The position numbers and the translations under genes are program-made. Of a DNA stretch of 13,435 nt, positions 7,554 to 13,435 are shown one piece after another (positions within the stretch are counted from its first letter, which is position 1; each line of letters opens with the position of its first letter). A model generated the notes under the pieces. It saw only the letters and a list, made by a program, of their open reading frames with translations. It was not told the origin of the DNA and made no database searches. Where the stretch lies: positions 1-13,435 of the forward strand of contig CAIXSC010000482.1 in NCBI GenBank assembly GCA_903921945.1. The letters run 5' to 3'. This DNA is from an uncultured Planctomycetaceae bacterium (GTDB taxonomy: Bacteria; Planctomycetota; Planctomycetia; Pirellulales; Pirellulaceae).

Positions 7554-8891
7554 GTGGATCGTCAGCAGATGTTGGAACGGATTCGCGCGGCGGGCGTCGT
7601 TGGCGCCGGCGGCGCGGGGTTTCCCACGTACAAAAAACTCGATTCGAAGGTCGAGCATATCATCGCCAACGGCGCCGAATGCGAACCGCTGCTCGCCAAA
7701 GACCGCGAAACGATGCGGCAGGACCGTGAAAAGATGTTCGCGGGTCTGGCCATCATGCAGGAAATCACCGGGGCGTCGAAAGTCACGCTCGCGGTGAAAC
7801 GCAAGAACGAGGACGTGATCGCATCTTATCGGCCGGAGGCCTCGCGCCGCGGCTACAACATTCTCGTCTACGAGGACGTATACCCGGCCGGCGATGAATA
7901 CGTGCTCGTCTACGAGGCCACCGGCAAACAGATTCCGCCCGGCGGCATTCCGCTGTCGGTCGGTTGCGTTGTCGACAATGTCGAGACGATCGTCAATGTC
8001 GCCGACGCCATCGCCGGCCAACCGGTGATCGACAAGTACGTCACAGTCACCGGAGCGGTTGGCAAACCGATCACCACGATCGTGCCGGTAGGAACTTCGA
8101 TTCGCGACTGCCTGACGCTCGCGGGTGGCTGCTCGGTCAGCGACCCGATCGTGCTGACCGGCGGCATCATGATGGGCGGCGTCGCCAAGTCGATCGACGA
8201 TCCAATCGCGAAAACCATGGGCGGATTGATTCCGCTTCCCCGCGACCATTACCTGGTGAAACGCAAAATCTCTCCGCGCGAGCAATACACGCGCGTCGGC
8301 CACGGCCAGTGCGACCAATGCTCGCTCTGCACGGAGCTCTGCCCGCGATACATTCTCGGCTACCCGATTCAACCGCATCGCGTCATGCGCACGCTGCTGA
8401 TGACGGGCGAATCGAAAGCGCGGGCGAGTCTCTGGGCGCAGTACTGCTGCGAATGCAATGTCTGCTCGCTCATCGCCTGCCCCGAACAGCTCGATCCGAA
8501 GAATATCTGCGTGGATGCCAAGGCGCTGCTGCGCGAGAACAAGATGAGCCGCACGGCGGAAGAGTTGGAAGATCTGTTCCTACCGCCGCATCCAGCGCGT
8601 AAGGGACGTGAAATCCCGATCGAAACGCTCTACCAGCGCCTGGGACTGAAACCGTACGACCGCAAGGCCGAATTCGCCCGAACCAATCCGCAGCCACGCA
8701 TGGTCACGATCCCGCTCGCCGCCCACATTGGCCAAACCGCCAAGCCGACCGTCCAGGTCGGTGACGCGGTCCGCCGCGGCGACGTGATCGGCAACGTGGA
8801 CGAAAAGGCGCTTGGCTGCCCGGTGCATGCCAGCATCTCCGGCCATGTTTCCGCCATCGACAGCCGCTACGTCACCATCACCGCGTCTTAA
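7554..8891 (+). CDS. pduS: PduS-like (RnfC-type) iron-sulfur flavoprotein
   Basis: This 445-residue protein has the PduS domain order. An N-terminal Complex I 51-kDa-like domain carries GAGGAGFPTYKKL (17-29) and NGAECEPLL (39-47), which in RnfC/PduS bind flavin and NADH. A soluble-ligand-binding beta-grasp segment lies at about 162-190. Two 4Fe-4S motifs follow: C253-x2-C256-x2-C259-x3-C263-P and C298-x2-C301-x2-C304-x4-C309-P. An RnfC-N-like sandwich domain (IPLAAHIGQTAKPTVQVGDA, then CPVHASISGHV) is at the C-terminus, whereas in true RnfC it is at the N-terminus. PduS moves electrons from NADH and supports cobalamin reduction in propanediol microcompartments. No Rnf partner genes (rnfA/B/D/E/G) are present, so PduS fits better than RnfC. 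The start is GTG 7554, chosen for its ribosome-binding site. The pduT-like gene begins 14 bases after the stop, in the same order as the Salmonella pduS-pduT pair. The real electron acceptor here is unknown. Confidence 0.9.
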   Translation: MDRQQMLERIRAAGVVGAGGAGFPTYKKLDSKVEHIIANGAECEPLLAKDRETMRQDREKMFAGLAIMQEITGASKVTLAVKRKNEDVIASYRPEASRRGYNILVYEDVYPAGDEYVLVYEATGKQIPPGGIPLSVGCVVDNVETIVNVADAIAGQPVIDKYVTVTGAVGKPITTIVPVGTSIRDCLTLAGGCSVSDPIVLTGGIMMGGVAKSIDDPIAKTMGGLIPLPRDHYLVKRKISPREQYTRVGHGQCDQCSLCTELCPRYILGYPIQPHRVMRTLLMTGESKARASLWAQYCCECNVCSLIACPEQLDPKNICVDAKALLRENKMSRTAEELEDLFLPPHPARKGREIPIETLYQRLGLKPYDRKAEFARTNPQPRMVTIPLAAHIGQTAKPTVQVGDAVRRGDVIGNVDEKALGCPVHASISGHVSAIDSRYVTITAS

Positions 8892-8905
8892 TCCGAAGTG
8901 CGACT

Positions 8906-9460
8906 ATGAAAAAAGGCAACGCGATCGGCATCATCGAGACTTCGAGCATCGCCAAGGGGTTCGAAATCTCCGACTCGATCCTCAAAGCGGCCAATGTCGA
9001 ATTGGTGGTGAACCGCACCATATGCCCGGGCAAGTACATGGTGTTGATCAGCGGGTCGGTCGACGCCGTGCAGGCCAGCATCGAGTCTGGTATTCGCACG
9101 GCCGCGCACACGCTCGTCGATCATTTCGTGATTCCCAATGTCCACCCATCCGTGTTTCCCGCCATCAGCGGCGTCGGCCATCTGCCCGAACTACGCGCGC
9201 TCGGCGTGGTCGAGTCGTTCAGTGTCGCGTCGATCATTGAAGCGGCGGACGCGGCAGTCAAGGCGACCAACATTCAGCTCGTGACGCTGCATTTGGCCAT
9301 GGCGATCGGCGGCAAAGGTTTCGTGACTTTCACCGGCGACGTGGCCTCCGTGGAAGAGGCCGCGCGGATCGCGGCGGCGGTCATCGAAAAGAAAGGACTG
9401 CTTGTCGAACGCACGGTCATCGCCGCGCCGCGAAAGGAACTGCTCAGCGAGTTCATCTAA
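8906..9460 (+). CDS. pduT: PduT-like tandem-BMC-domain shell protein with 4Fe-4S pore cysteine
   Basis: This is a microcompartment shell protein of 184 residues, the same size as Salmonella PduT and clearly similar to it over its whole length as I recall that sequence. It contains two BMC domains in tandem: about 5-88, opening AIGIIETSSIAKG, and about 93-175, opening ALGVVESFSVAS. Such proteins form pseudohexameric trimers that tile into the shell. The motif RTICPGK places Cys40 where PduT has Cys38, which binds a 4Fe-4S cluster at the trimer's central pore. A role passing electrons through the shell is therefore likely, with the PduS-like protein as partner. The genes are 14 bases apart and surely co-transcribed. 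The Shine-Dalgarno sequence is weak. The stop TAA overlaps the stop of the opposite gene. No other BMC gene or encapsulated enzyme lies in the window, so the cognate microcompartment must be encoded elsewhere. Confidence 0.93.
   Translation: MKKGNAIGIIETSSIAKGFEISDSILKAANVELVVNRTICPGKYMVLISGSVDAVQASIESGIRTAAHTLVDHFVIPNVHPSVFPAISGVGHLPELRALGVVESFSVASIIEAADAAVKATNIQLVTLHLAMAIGGKGFVTFTGDVASVEEAARIAAAVIEKKGLLVERTVIAAPRKELLSEFI
9457..9460. other. overlapping convergent stop codons
   Basis: The bases CTAA serve as TAA for the plus-strand pduT-like gene (9458-9460) and as TAG for the minus-strand hydrolase gene (9457-9459). There is no room for a terminator between the genes, so each transcript must run antisense into the other gene. 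Confidence 0.9.
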
Positions 9461-11742
9461 CGGGCCTGAGCCGCGACGAACTCCATGCGCTCCGTTGCCA
9501 CCAGCAGCGCCATCGCTCCGCCGCGGGGATCGCGGCCGAGTAGCGCCTCGCGGTCGTAATAGGCCCGCAAGCTGGTTTGCTTGCCGGTTCCCGTGCAGAC
9601 GTCCACCAGCCGTCCGTCGTCGGCCACGCGAGTTAGAATCGCCTGCCATCCTCGGTCCGCCGCGCGGGAAAACGAGTGGCGGTCGAGCCATCCCAGTCGC
9701 ATGCCGCGCATCATCGCGAAGGTAATCATGCAGGTCGCGGTGAATTCGCGGTAGCTTTCCGGTCGATCGACAACCTGCCGCCACTCGCCCGCCGGATCTT
9801 GATGGGGCTGCAGGGCGGCGAGATGCCGTCGATGCGCGGCTATCAATTTATCTCGGCCCGGTTCCGACTCAGGCCATTCGGACAGCATCAAGGCCACTCC
9901 CAAGGCCGGGAATCCGTTGCCCCGCCCCCACGCCGATTCGTCCAGCGGCGAGTGGCGGTAGATTCCGTCCGGGCGAATGACCTTGGCCGCCATAAAATCG
10001 AAATGGCCCAAGGCGGCGTCGAAGTAACGTCGTTCGCCCGTCAGTCGACCGGCGGCTGCGAGAATCGGTCCGCCCATGAACACGGCGTCGCTCATTTCGG
10101 CATGGAACGGCATGGCCGGCAGGGGCCGACCCTCTTTGTCAAACGCCTGGTTGGCGGCGGCCACCACCAGCTCGCGATACCGTTCCCGCCGCTTGGAGAC
10201 ATCGTCGCCTGGTAGTTGCGCAAGGTGATCGGCGAGCGCGACGAAGAGCAAGTGGCCCGACTGACCGCTTCCCGATTTCGGCTCGGCGCTCTGACGCCTC
10301 TCCGCGAACGGAGCCGCGATCCGCTCCAAGTCGGCCAGGACGGCAGCGTTCGACGCCGTCCGCTCCGCTGTTTTCTCCGCGCGCGCTAGCGCTTCCGACA
10401 GCCGCAAACGGCCGATCATGGCCACCGCCGGAATATACTCGACCTGCGGCAACGTATGTCCGTAATGTTGAGCCAGCAGTTCCGCCACGGCCCTTGGCGA
10501 CCGCTCGGCGCGCCGCCGTAACTCGGCCCGTGCCGCCGACGGCGCGAGCGCCGTCGCTTGGGGTAACGCAGCCAGCAAATCGGCCAACGCGGCCGTAACA
10601 GCCGCCGTCTCCGCCCGCGAGCGGTCCGCAGCGGGCGTCGCGTCCGCGGCGGGTTTCGTGGGCGTCTGGCCAGCGACCGGTGTCCAGGTGAACCGGAGCG
10701 CGGGGATCGCGCCGACCTCGGCCGGCGGAACTCGAGGCGCCACGGCGACCAAAGCGTCGTCGGGCACTCCGCCCACCTTGGCACGCAAGCTCTTCGCCAC
10801 CGCCTGCCAAGCCGCTCGGTTATGCTCGGTCAGAGGTGCCCCCAACGCGTTGGCGGTTCCTTTGGCGTCGCGTCCCTGCGTCGAGCCGCCTGCGCTGGCA
10901 GTCTGGCCGATGTTCGACGCGACCGCCCAGCCGGCGTTGGCGCCGCTACGCACTTCGACCACCAAATCCGGGCCGAACATGCCGAGCCAGCGCCACAGAT
11001 AGGCCGCCTCCGGCGCCGTTTCGCTTAAATAGGCCGGCCCCTGCGGCGGATAACTGTCGGCCGGCGAGCTTGCGAACGGGCTCGCCGACTTCGACGTTTC
11101 CGGCGGCAACTTGGCGGGTGGCTGGGCGGGTGGCTGGGCGGGTGGCTTGGCGCCCGCCTTCGTTGCCGCGGGGGGGGCCTTGGCGGGGGCTGTTGGCGAG
11201 GTCGAAGTCGAATTGGTTGGGGGTCCGGTTAACGCATCGGGGAGCAAACACGGGACGATGGACAGCGCCACGCGTTGGCGAATCGGCGAATCCTCGGGCA
11301 AGGCCGAAAACCAGTCGACGATGGCCCGCGCCACTTGCGGAGCGGCCGCCGGCCCGGTGGCGCTTGCGGCATCGCCACCACAGATCACCAGAATTCGAAT
11401 CCGCGAAGTCGCCCGATCGAGGTCGTCCGCTGTGTACCAGTAGGGAATAAGGGTGCCTCGTCGAGTGACGCCGAGCGCCGAAAGATTCCACGGACATGGA
11501 GGCTGTTGCCACGCGGCCGGTTCTTCCGCCCCATGGACCAGCGTGTTTGGAGCGTTGGGGCGTGTCGGGAGGAACAGGATCAACGCCACCAGCCCCGCCA
11601 GGGCGGCCAGCGCCGAACGCGGCCGGCGATCGGATCGCAAACCCTTGCTGATTTGATGGTTATGACGGTCTGTGGCGGCCCATCCATGGCGCCGTTCCAG
11701 GCCCATCTGCGGCAACCCCAACGCTGAGTTTCCGGTGCTCAT
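9457..11742 (-). CDS. membrane-anchored protein: M14-like region plus GH88/GH105-type glycoside hydrolase domain
   Basis: From ATG 11742 the protein has 761 residues. A basic N-terminus and one hydrophobic segment (about 43-60, ALAALAGLVALILFLP) form an uncleaved anchor or signal sequence, putting the rest outside the cytoplasm. Residues 87-270 resemble the fold of M14 zinc carboxypeptidases (RIRILVICGGDA; VALSIVPCLLPD; PEAAYLWRWLGMFGPDLVVEVRSG). The zinc motif HxxE appears as GGDAAS and the later His is missing, so peptidase activity is unlikely. A Pro/Ala-rich insert with PPAQ repeats interrupts this part at about 175-235. Residues 545-755 match unsaturated glycuronyl/rhamnogalacturonyl hydrolases (GH88/GH105): HAEMSDAVFMGGPILA with Asp552 as probable catalytic acid, DGIYRHSPLDESAWGRGNGF, and repeated alpha-hairpins of the (alpha/alpha)6 barrel. 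That family removes the unsaturated uronic acid left by polysaccharide lyases. The frame runs up to a TTG at 11901, but ATG 11742, with a weak GGGA site, is the better start; ATG 11706 is possible. Confidence 0.75.
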   Translation of the reverse strand: MSTGNSALGLPQMGLERRHGWAATDRHNHQISKGLRSDRRPRSALAALAGLVALILFLPTRPNAPNTLVHGAEEPAAWQQPPCPWNLSALGVTRRGTLIPYWYTADDLDRATSRIRILVICGGDAASATGPAAAPQVARAIVDWFSALPEDSPIRQRVALSIVPCLLPDALTGPPTNSTSTSPTAPAKAPPAATKAGAKPPAQPPAQPPAKLPPETSKSASPFASSPADSYPPQGPAYLSETAPEAAYLWRWLGMFGPDLVVEVRSGANAGWAVASNIGQTASAGGSTQGRDAKGTANALGAPLTEHNRAAWQAVAKSLRAKVGGVPDDALVAVAPRVPPAEVGAIPALRFTWTPVAGQTPTKPAADATPAADRSRAETAAVTAALADLLAALPQATALAPSAARAELRRRAERSPRAVAELLAQHYGHTLPQVEYIPAVAMIGRLRLSEALARAEKTAERTASNAAVLADLERIAAPFAERRQSAEPKSGSGQSGHLLFVALADHLAQLPGDDVSKRRERYRELVVAAANQAFDKEGRPLPAMPFHAEMSDAVFMGGPILAAAGRLTGERRYFDAALGHFDFMAAKVIRPDGIYRHSPLDESAWGRGNGFPALGVALMLSEWPESEPGRDKLIAAHRRHLAALQPHQDPAGEWRQVVDRPESYREFTATCMITFAMMRGMRLGWLDRHSFSRAADRGWQAILTRVADDGRLVDVCTGTGKQTSLRAYYDREALLGRDPRGGAMALLVATERMEFVAAQAR

Positions 11743-11848
11743 CGACTTTTTCCCGAGACAGTGGAATGGGAGGCCGGCGTTGCCATCCGCCCAGCCGGCA
11801 CAAGACTTTTTCGCGGCACTCTCGGAAAAACCCGAAAGTTCCACCCAG

Positions 11849-11862
11849 GTTATCACGATAAC
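11849..11862. promoter_or_regulatory. inverted repeat in divergent promoter region
   Basis: GTTATC-AC-GATAAC is a perfect 6-2-6 inverted repeat in the 158-bp gap between the divergent hydrolase and lipoprotein genes, 39 bases before the lipoprotein start. It could be an operator for a dimeric regulator or could overlap a promoter. No promoter elements could be fixed confidently. Confidence 0.4.
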
Positions 11863-11900
11863 TGGAGTAGCAACCATCGGAGCAATCAAGGAAGAAGACA

Positions 11901-12476
11901 ATGAAACGCAATCTCGCCTCGTCCCTGGTCGGATTGGTCCTCGGCCTGATGGGACTTTCCAGCACCGGATGCCTCGGAATCACCCACGGTGTCGACATGG
12001 GTTTCCTGGGTGTGCCGATTCCGGTGAGTCCGTACTTCCAGGACAAGAAAGAAGACGAGTTTTGGATCGCCGAGCGGTACGACAAAGTGCCGATCCTTGG
12101 CCCTCTGACCTCGGGCGGCCCCGCCGTCGCGTTGGATGAGCCGAGCGACGATGAGGTCATGCGAGCGTTCGAACGAGCACGACCGAGCGAAGGCGGCTTG
12201 CCTTTGCTGCACGAGGTGCAACGCAACAACGTTCGGATCGTCAAGCAGAAGATCGCCGACTACGTCGATCCGCCCCGCGTCTACCCGCTGATCGGGCCGG
12301 CGCAGCTTCACCACGCCCACTACAAGTGCATCATCTACTTCTCGGAGACGACTCGGGTCGGCTGGCCGGTTCCGCATACGCTGCGGGATGAAGACGCGGT
12401 GGAAGTGGTCTACATCGATCACAACCACCTGCACATGGTCGGCGACGTCGATCCGGGTGTGGGATCGCCCTACTAA
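11901..12476 (+). CDS. small predicted lipoprotein of unknown function
   Basis: The protein has 191 residues and belongs to no family I recognise. It begins with a basic N-terminus and hydrophobic stretch ending in LSSTGC, which gives a plausible lipoprotein signal with Cys24 as the lipidated residue. The box is not ideal because Ser, not Leu, stands at -3. The mature part has an acidic, moderately hydrophobic segment (DKKEDEFWIAERYDKVPILGP), a charged helix-like segment near 83-120, and a C-terminal part rich in His (LHHAHY at 136-141, YIDHNHLHMV at 171-180) with alternating strands that suggest a small beta-sheet. The histidines could bind metal, but this is a guess. The start is supported by AAGGAAG 6 bases upstream of ATG 11901. 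The gene is monocistronic, divergent from the hydrolase gene, and ends before an intrinsic terminator. Confidence 0.82.
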   Translation: MKRNLASSLVGLVLGLMGLSSTGCLGITHGVDMGFLGVPIPVSPYFQDKKEDEFWIAERYDKVPILGPLTSGGPAVALDEPSDDEVMRAFERARPSEGGLPLLHEVQRNNVRIVKQKIADYVDPPRVYPLIGPAQLHHAHYKCIIYFSETTRVGWPVPHTLRDEDAVEVVYIDHNHLHMVGDVDPGVGSPY

Positions 12477-12550
12477 CCGGGCCGCGAGCGGCGGTGAGTC
12501 GATCATCGCCACTGGCATCGATCCGCCCGGGCTGAAACTTCCTGGTTGCG

Positions 12551-12594
12551 ACGCCGAGCCCCGTAGATTCGTCCGCGGCGGCTCGGCGTTTTTA
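12551..12594 (+). terminator. intrinsic terminator of the lipoprotein gene
   Basis: ACGCCGAGCC (12551-12560) pairs perfectly with GGCTCGGCGT (12580-12589) over a 19-base loop and is followed directly by a T-run (TTTTATT). It sits 75 bases after the lipoprotein stop. The stem is strong, and the long loop is the only unusual feature. Confidence 0.85.
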
Positions 12595-12751
12595 TTGCGC
12601 TCCGTGACAACGCATCAGCGGCCGTTTCTTCAGCCAACTGGCCAATCGGCGCCAGCCACTTGTGCCGCTTCTATCGTCTTCGCGCATTCGTTTACCGCCG
12701 AGCCAAAGGCGACGGCCGGGCCAGCCCTACGATTGGCCACGTGATCTCATT

Positions 12752-12773
12752 GGTGCCAAGCACTGATCGCTCT
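12752..12773 (+). repeat. 22-nt interspersed repeat, copy 1
   Basis: The core is GTGCCAAGCACTGATCG. It matches copy 2 at 19 of 22 positions and copy 3 at 19 of 22. Its first half is a near-palindrome (GTGC-CAA-GCAC). Confidence 0.75.
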
Positions 12774-12783
12774 GCGGCATTCC

Positions 12784-12807
12784 AACCCGCCAACCCGCCA
12801 TCCCGCC
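12784..12807 (+). repeat. 8-nt tandem repeat, three units
   Basis: The unit AACCCGCC occurs twice exactly, followed by ATCCCGCC. It lies between interspersed repeat copies 1 and 2. Confidence 0.7.
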
Positions 12808-12876
12808 AATCTGGCCCAATGCGAGTTGTGGCACTCGACGGCCGAGTTTCGCTCACGATTCGCGGCTATCTGCGCC

Positions 12877-12898
12877 AACCAAATCAGAACCAAATCAG
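12877..12898 (+). repeat. perfect 11-nt tandem duplication
   Basis: AACCAAATCAG is present twice without spacer. The second unit overlaps the first two bases of interspersed repeat copy 2, which suggests the duplication arose at the edge of that repeat. Confidence 0.8.
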
Positions 12899-12918
12899 TG
12901 CCAGGCACTGATCGCTCC
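12897..12918 (+). repeat. 22-nt interspersed repeat, copy 2
   Basis: This copy contains AGTGCC-A-GGCACT, a perfect 6-1-6 palindrome, followed by GATCGCTC. It is probably closest to the ancestral form, because copies 1 and 3 have changes that break the palindrome. Confidence 0.78.
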
Positions 12919-12966
12919 ATTCCGCTTGGCGTGGCTTGATCGGTGGAGACGCGGTCGACATGCTCG

Positions 12967-12987
12967 CGACGGACAAAATGTCCGTCG
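12967..12987. repeat. perfect 9-bp-stem hairpin
   Basis: CGACGGACA at 12967-12975 pairs exactly with TGTCCGTCG at 12979-12987 around a three-base AAA loop. With no T-run and no adjacent gene, it looks more like a REP-type palindromic element than a terminator. It lies between interspersed repeat copies 2 and 3. Confidence 0.75.
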
Positions 12988-13051
12988 TACAAGAAGCTTT
13001 CACGCCGCTCCGGCCCTGCGATCGTCGCCTCCTCTCTCGTAAGGGGCAGTC

Positions 13052-13073
13052 GGTGCCAAGCTCTGATCGTTCG
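13052..13073 (+). repeat. 22-nt interspersed repeat, copy 3
   Basis: The core is GTGCCAAGCTCTGATCG. It is in the same orientation as copies 1 and 2, starting 155 bases after copy 2, as copy 2 starts 145 bases after copy 1. Confidence 0.7.
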
Positions 13074-13435
13074 CGCGATGACGAATGAGGCGGAACGTGG
13101 CATTTGCTGGAAACTCCTTTAGCTTCGACGAACAGTGTATTATGGTAAAAACGATGCGGAAGGTGGCGATTTGCTCCATCGCAAAGCGTTTTTGTCAGCA
13201 TGCCAAGGTGAATGATGCTTAATGCAATATAACTCGGCGATGCTGCCAACTCACGTAGACCACGCCTTATGAACCTTTCGAACCAGCCATCGAACGCCTC
13301 CCTTGTCGCCACCGCTCGTCGCTGCGGTTCCGGCCGCTGCTGAACGACCAGCAGACGGTGGTGGGGCGGGGGGCGAGCACCGGGGCGATCGTCGGCGGGG
13401 CATGCCGCTGATACTCTGCCGCAGGGTCGATCTGG

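Larger units (their letters stand above)
12595..13435. other. gene-poor, repeat-bearing region
   Basis: I see no convincing gene in these 841 bases. The open frames are short, have no ribosome-binding site and translate through the repeats. The first half carries several short repeats, listed separately. From about 13110 to 13220 the DNA is less GC-rich, and beyond 13300 it returns to high GC without a recognisable coding frame. It may be a decayed mobile-element insertion site, but no transposase remnant is recognisable. Confidence 0.5.

Noticed and set aside
7365..8378. Minus-strand open frame of 337 codons opposite the pduS-like gene
   Set aside because: Its composition is Arg/Asp/Val-rich without motifs, and it overlaps a gene with clear iron-sulfur motifs.
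7554..8891. True RnfC subunit of an Rnf complex
   Set aside because: The sandwich domain is C-terminal as in PduS, no other rnf genes are present, and the next gene is PduT-like.
11743..11901. N-terminal extension of the hydrolase gene to a TTG at 11901
   Set aside because: It would begin inside the divergent lipoprotein start region, and the extra residues would precede the membrane anchor without purpose.
12752..13073. CRISPR array
   Set aside because: There are only three imperfect copies about 150 bases apart, with no uniform spacers and no cas genes.
12747..13312. Two minus-strand open frames (118 and 142 codons) in the tail
   Set aside because: They read through the 22-nt repeats and the hairpin, have no ribosome site and resemble no protein.

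Overview
This is a GC-rich bacterial window that most likely comes from a planctomycete of the Pirellulales type. That placement is inferred from several things: a DcaP-like porin with a long low-complexity N-terminal region, a short lipoprotein of no recognised family, a glutamate 5-kinase carrying a large Ala/Pro-rich insert, weak or absent Shine-Dalgarno sequences before several genes, and an intergenic tail full of short palindromic repeats. I recognise no tRNA, rRNA, CRISPR array, transposase gene or phage gene.

Left part (244-5254, minus strand). A 1143-residue megaenzyme joins a fatty acyl-AMP ligase, an acyl carrier protein and a PLP-dependent alpha-oxoamine synthase. On one chain it could activate a fatty acid, load it on the carrier and condense it with an amino acid to give a long-chain alpha-aminoketone, the chemistry of the first step of sphingoid-base synthesis. 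A perfect 14-bp palindrome lies just upstream of its start. About 230 bp upstream on the same strand is proB, glutamate 5-kinase, the first step of proline synthesis. Its kinase domain is split by a roughly 57-residue low-complexity insert.

Middle part (5702-9460, plus strand). A DcaP-like outer-membrane porin comes first. After a 154-bp gap with two small stem-loops come two tightly linked genes resembling pduS and pduT. PduS-like is a flavin/iron-sulfur protein of the RnfC type with two 4Fe-4S motifs. PduT-like is a tandem-BMC-domain shell protein that keeps the pore cysteine known to hold a 4Fe-4S cluster. Together they look like an electron conduit across a bacterial microcompartment shell, but no other shell or cargo gene is in the window.

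Right part (9457-12476). Convergent with the pduT-like gene, and overlapping it by four bases at the stop codons, is a membrane-anchored protein. It has a C-terminal GH88/GH105-type unsaturated glycuronyl hydrolase domain and an N-terminal half that resembles a degenerate M14 peptidase fold. It is transcribed divergently from a small predicted lipoprotein, which ends at a clear intrinsic terminator. The last 840 bases hold no convincing gene. They contain three copies of a 22-nt repeat, a perfect 9-bp-stem hairpin and short tandem repeats.

How the parts may connect is inference. GH105-type enzymes act on pectin fragments rich in rhamnose, and planctomycete microcompartments are known for degrading rhamnose and fucose through lactaldehyde. 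The porin, the pduS/pduT pair and the glycoside hydrolase could therefore belong to one sugar-use theme, though nothing in the sequence proves co-regulation.
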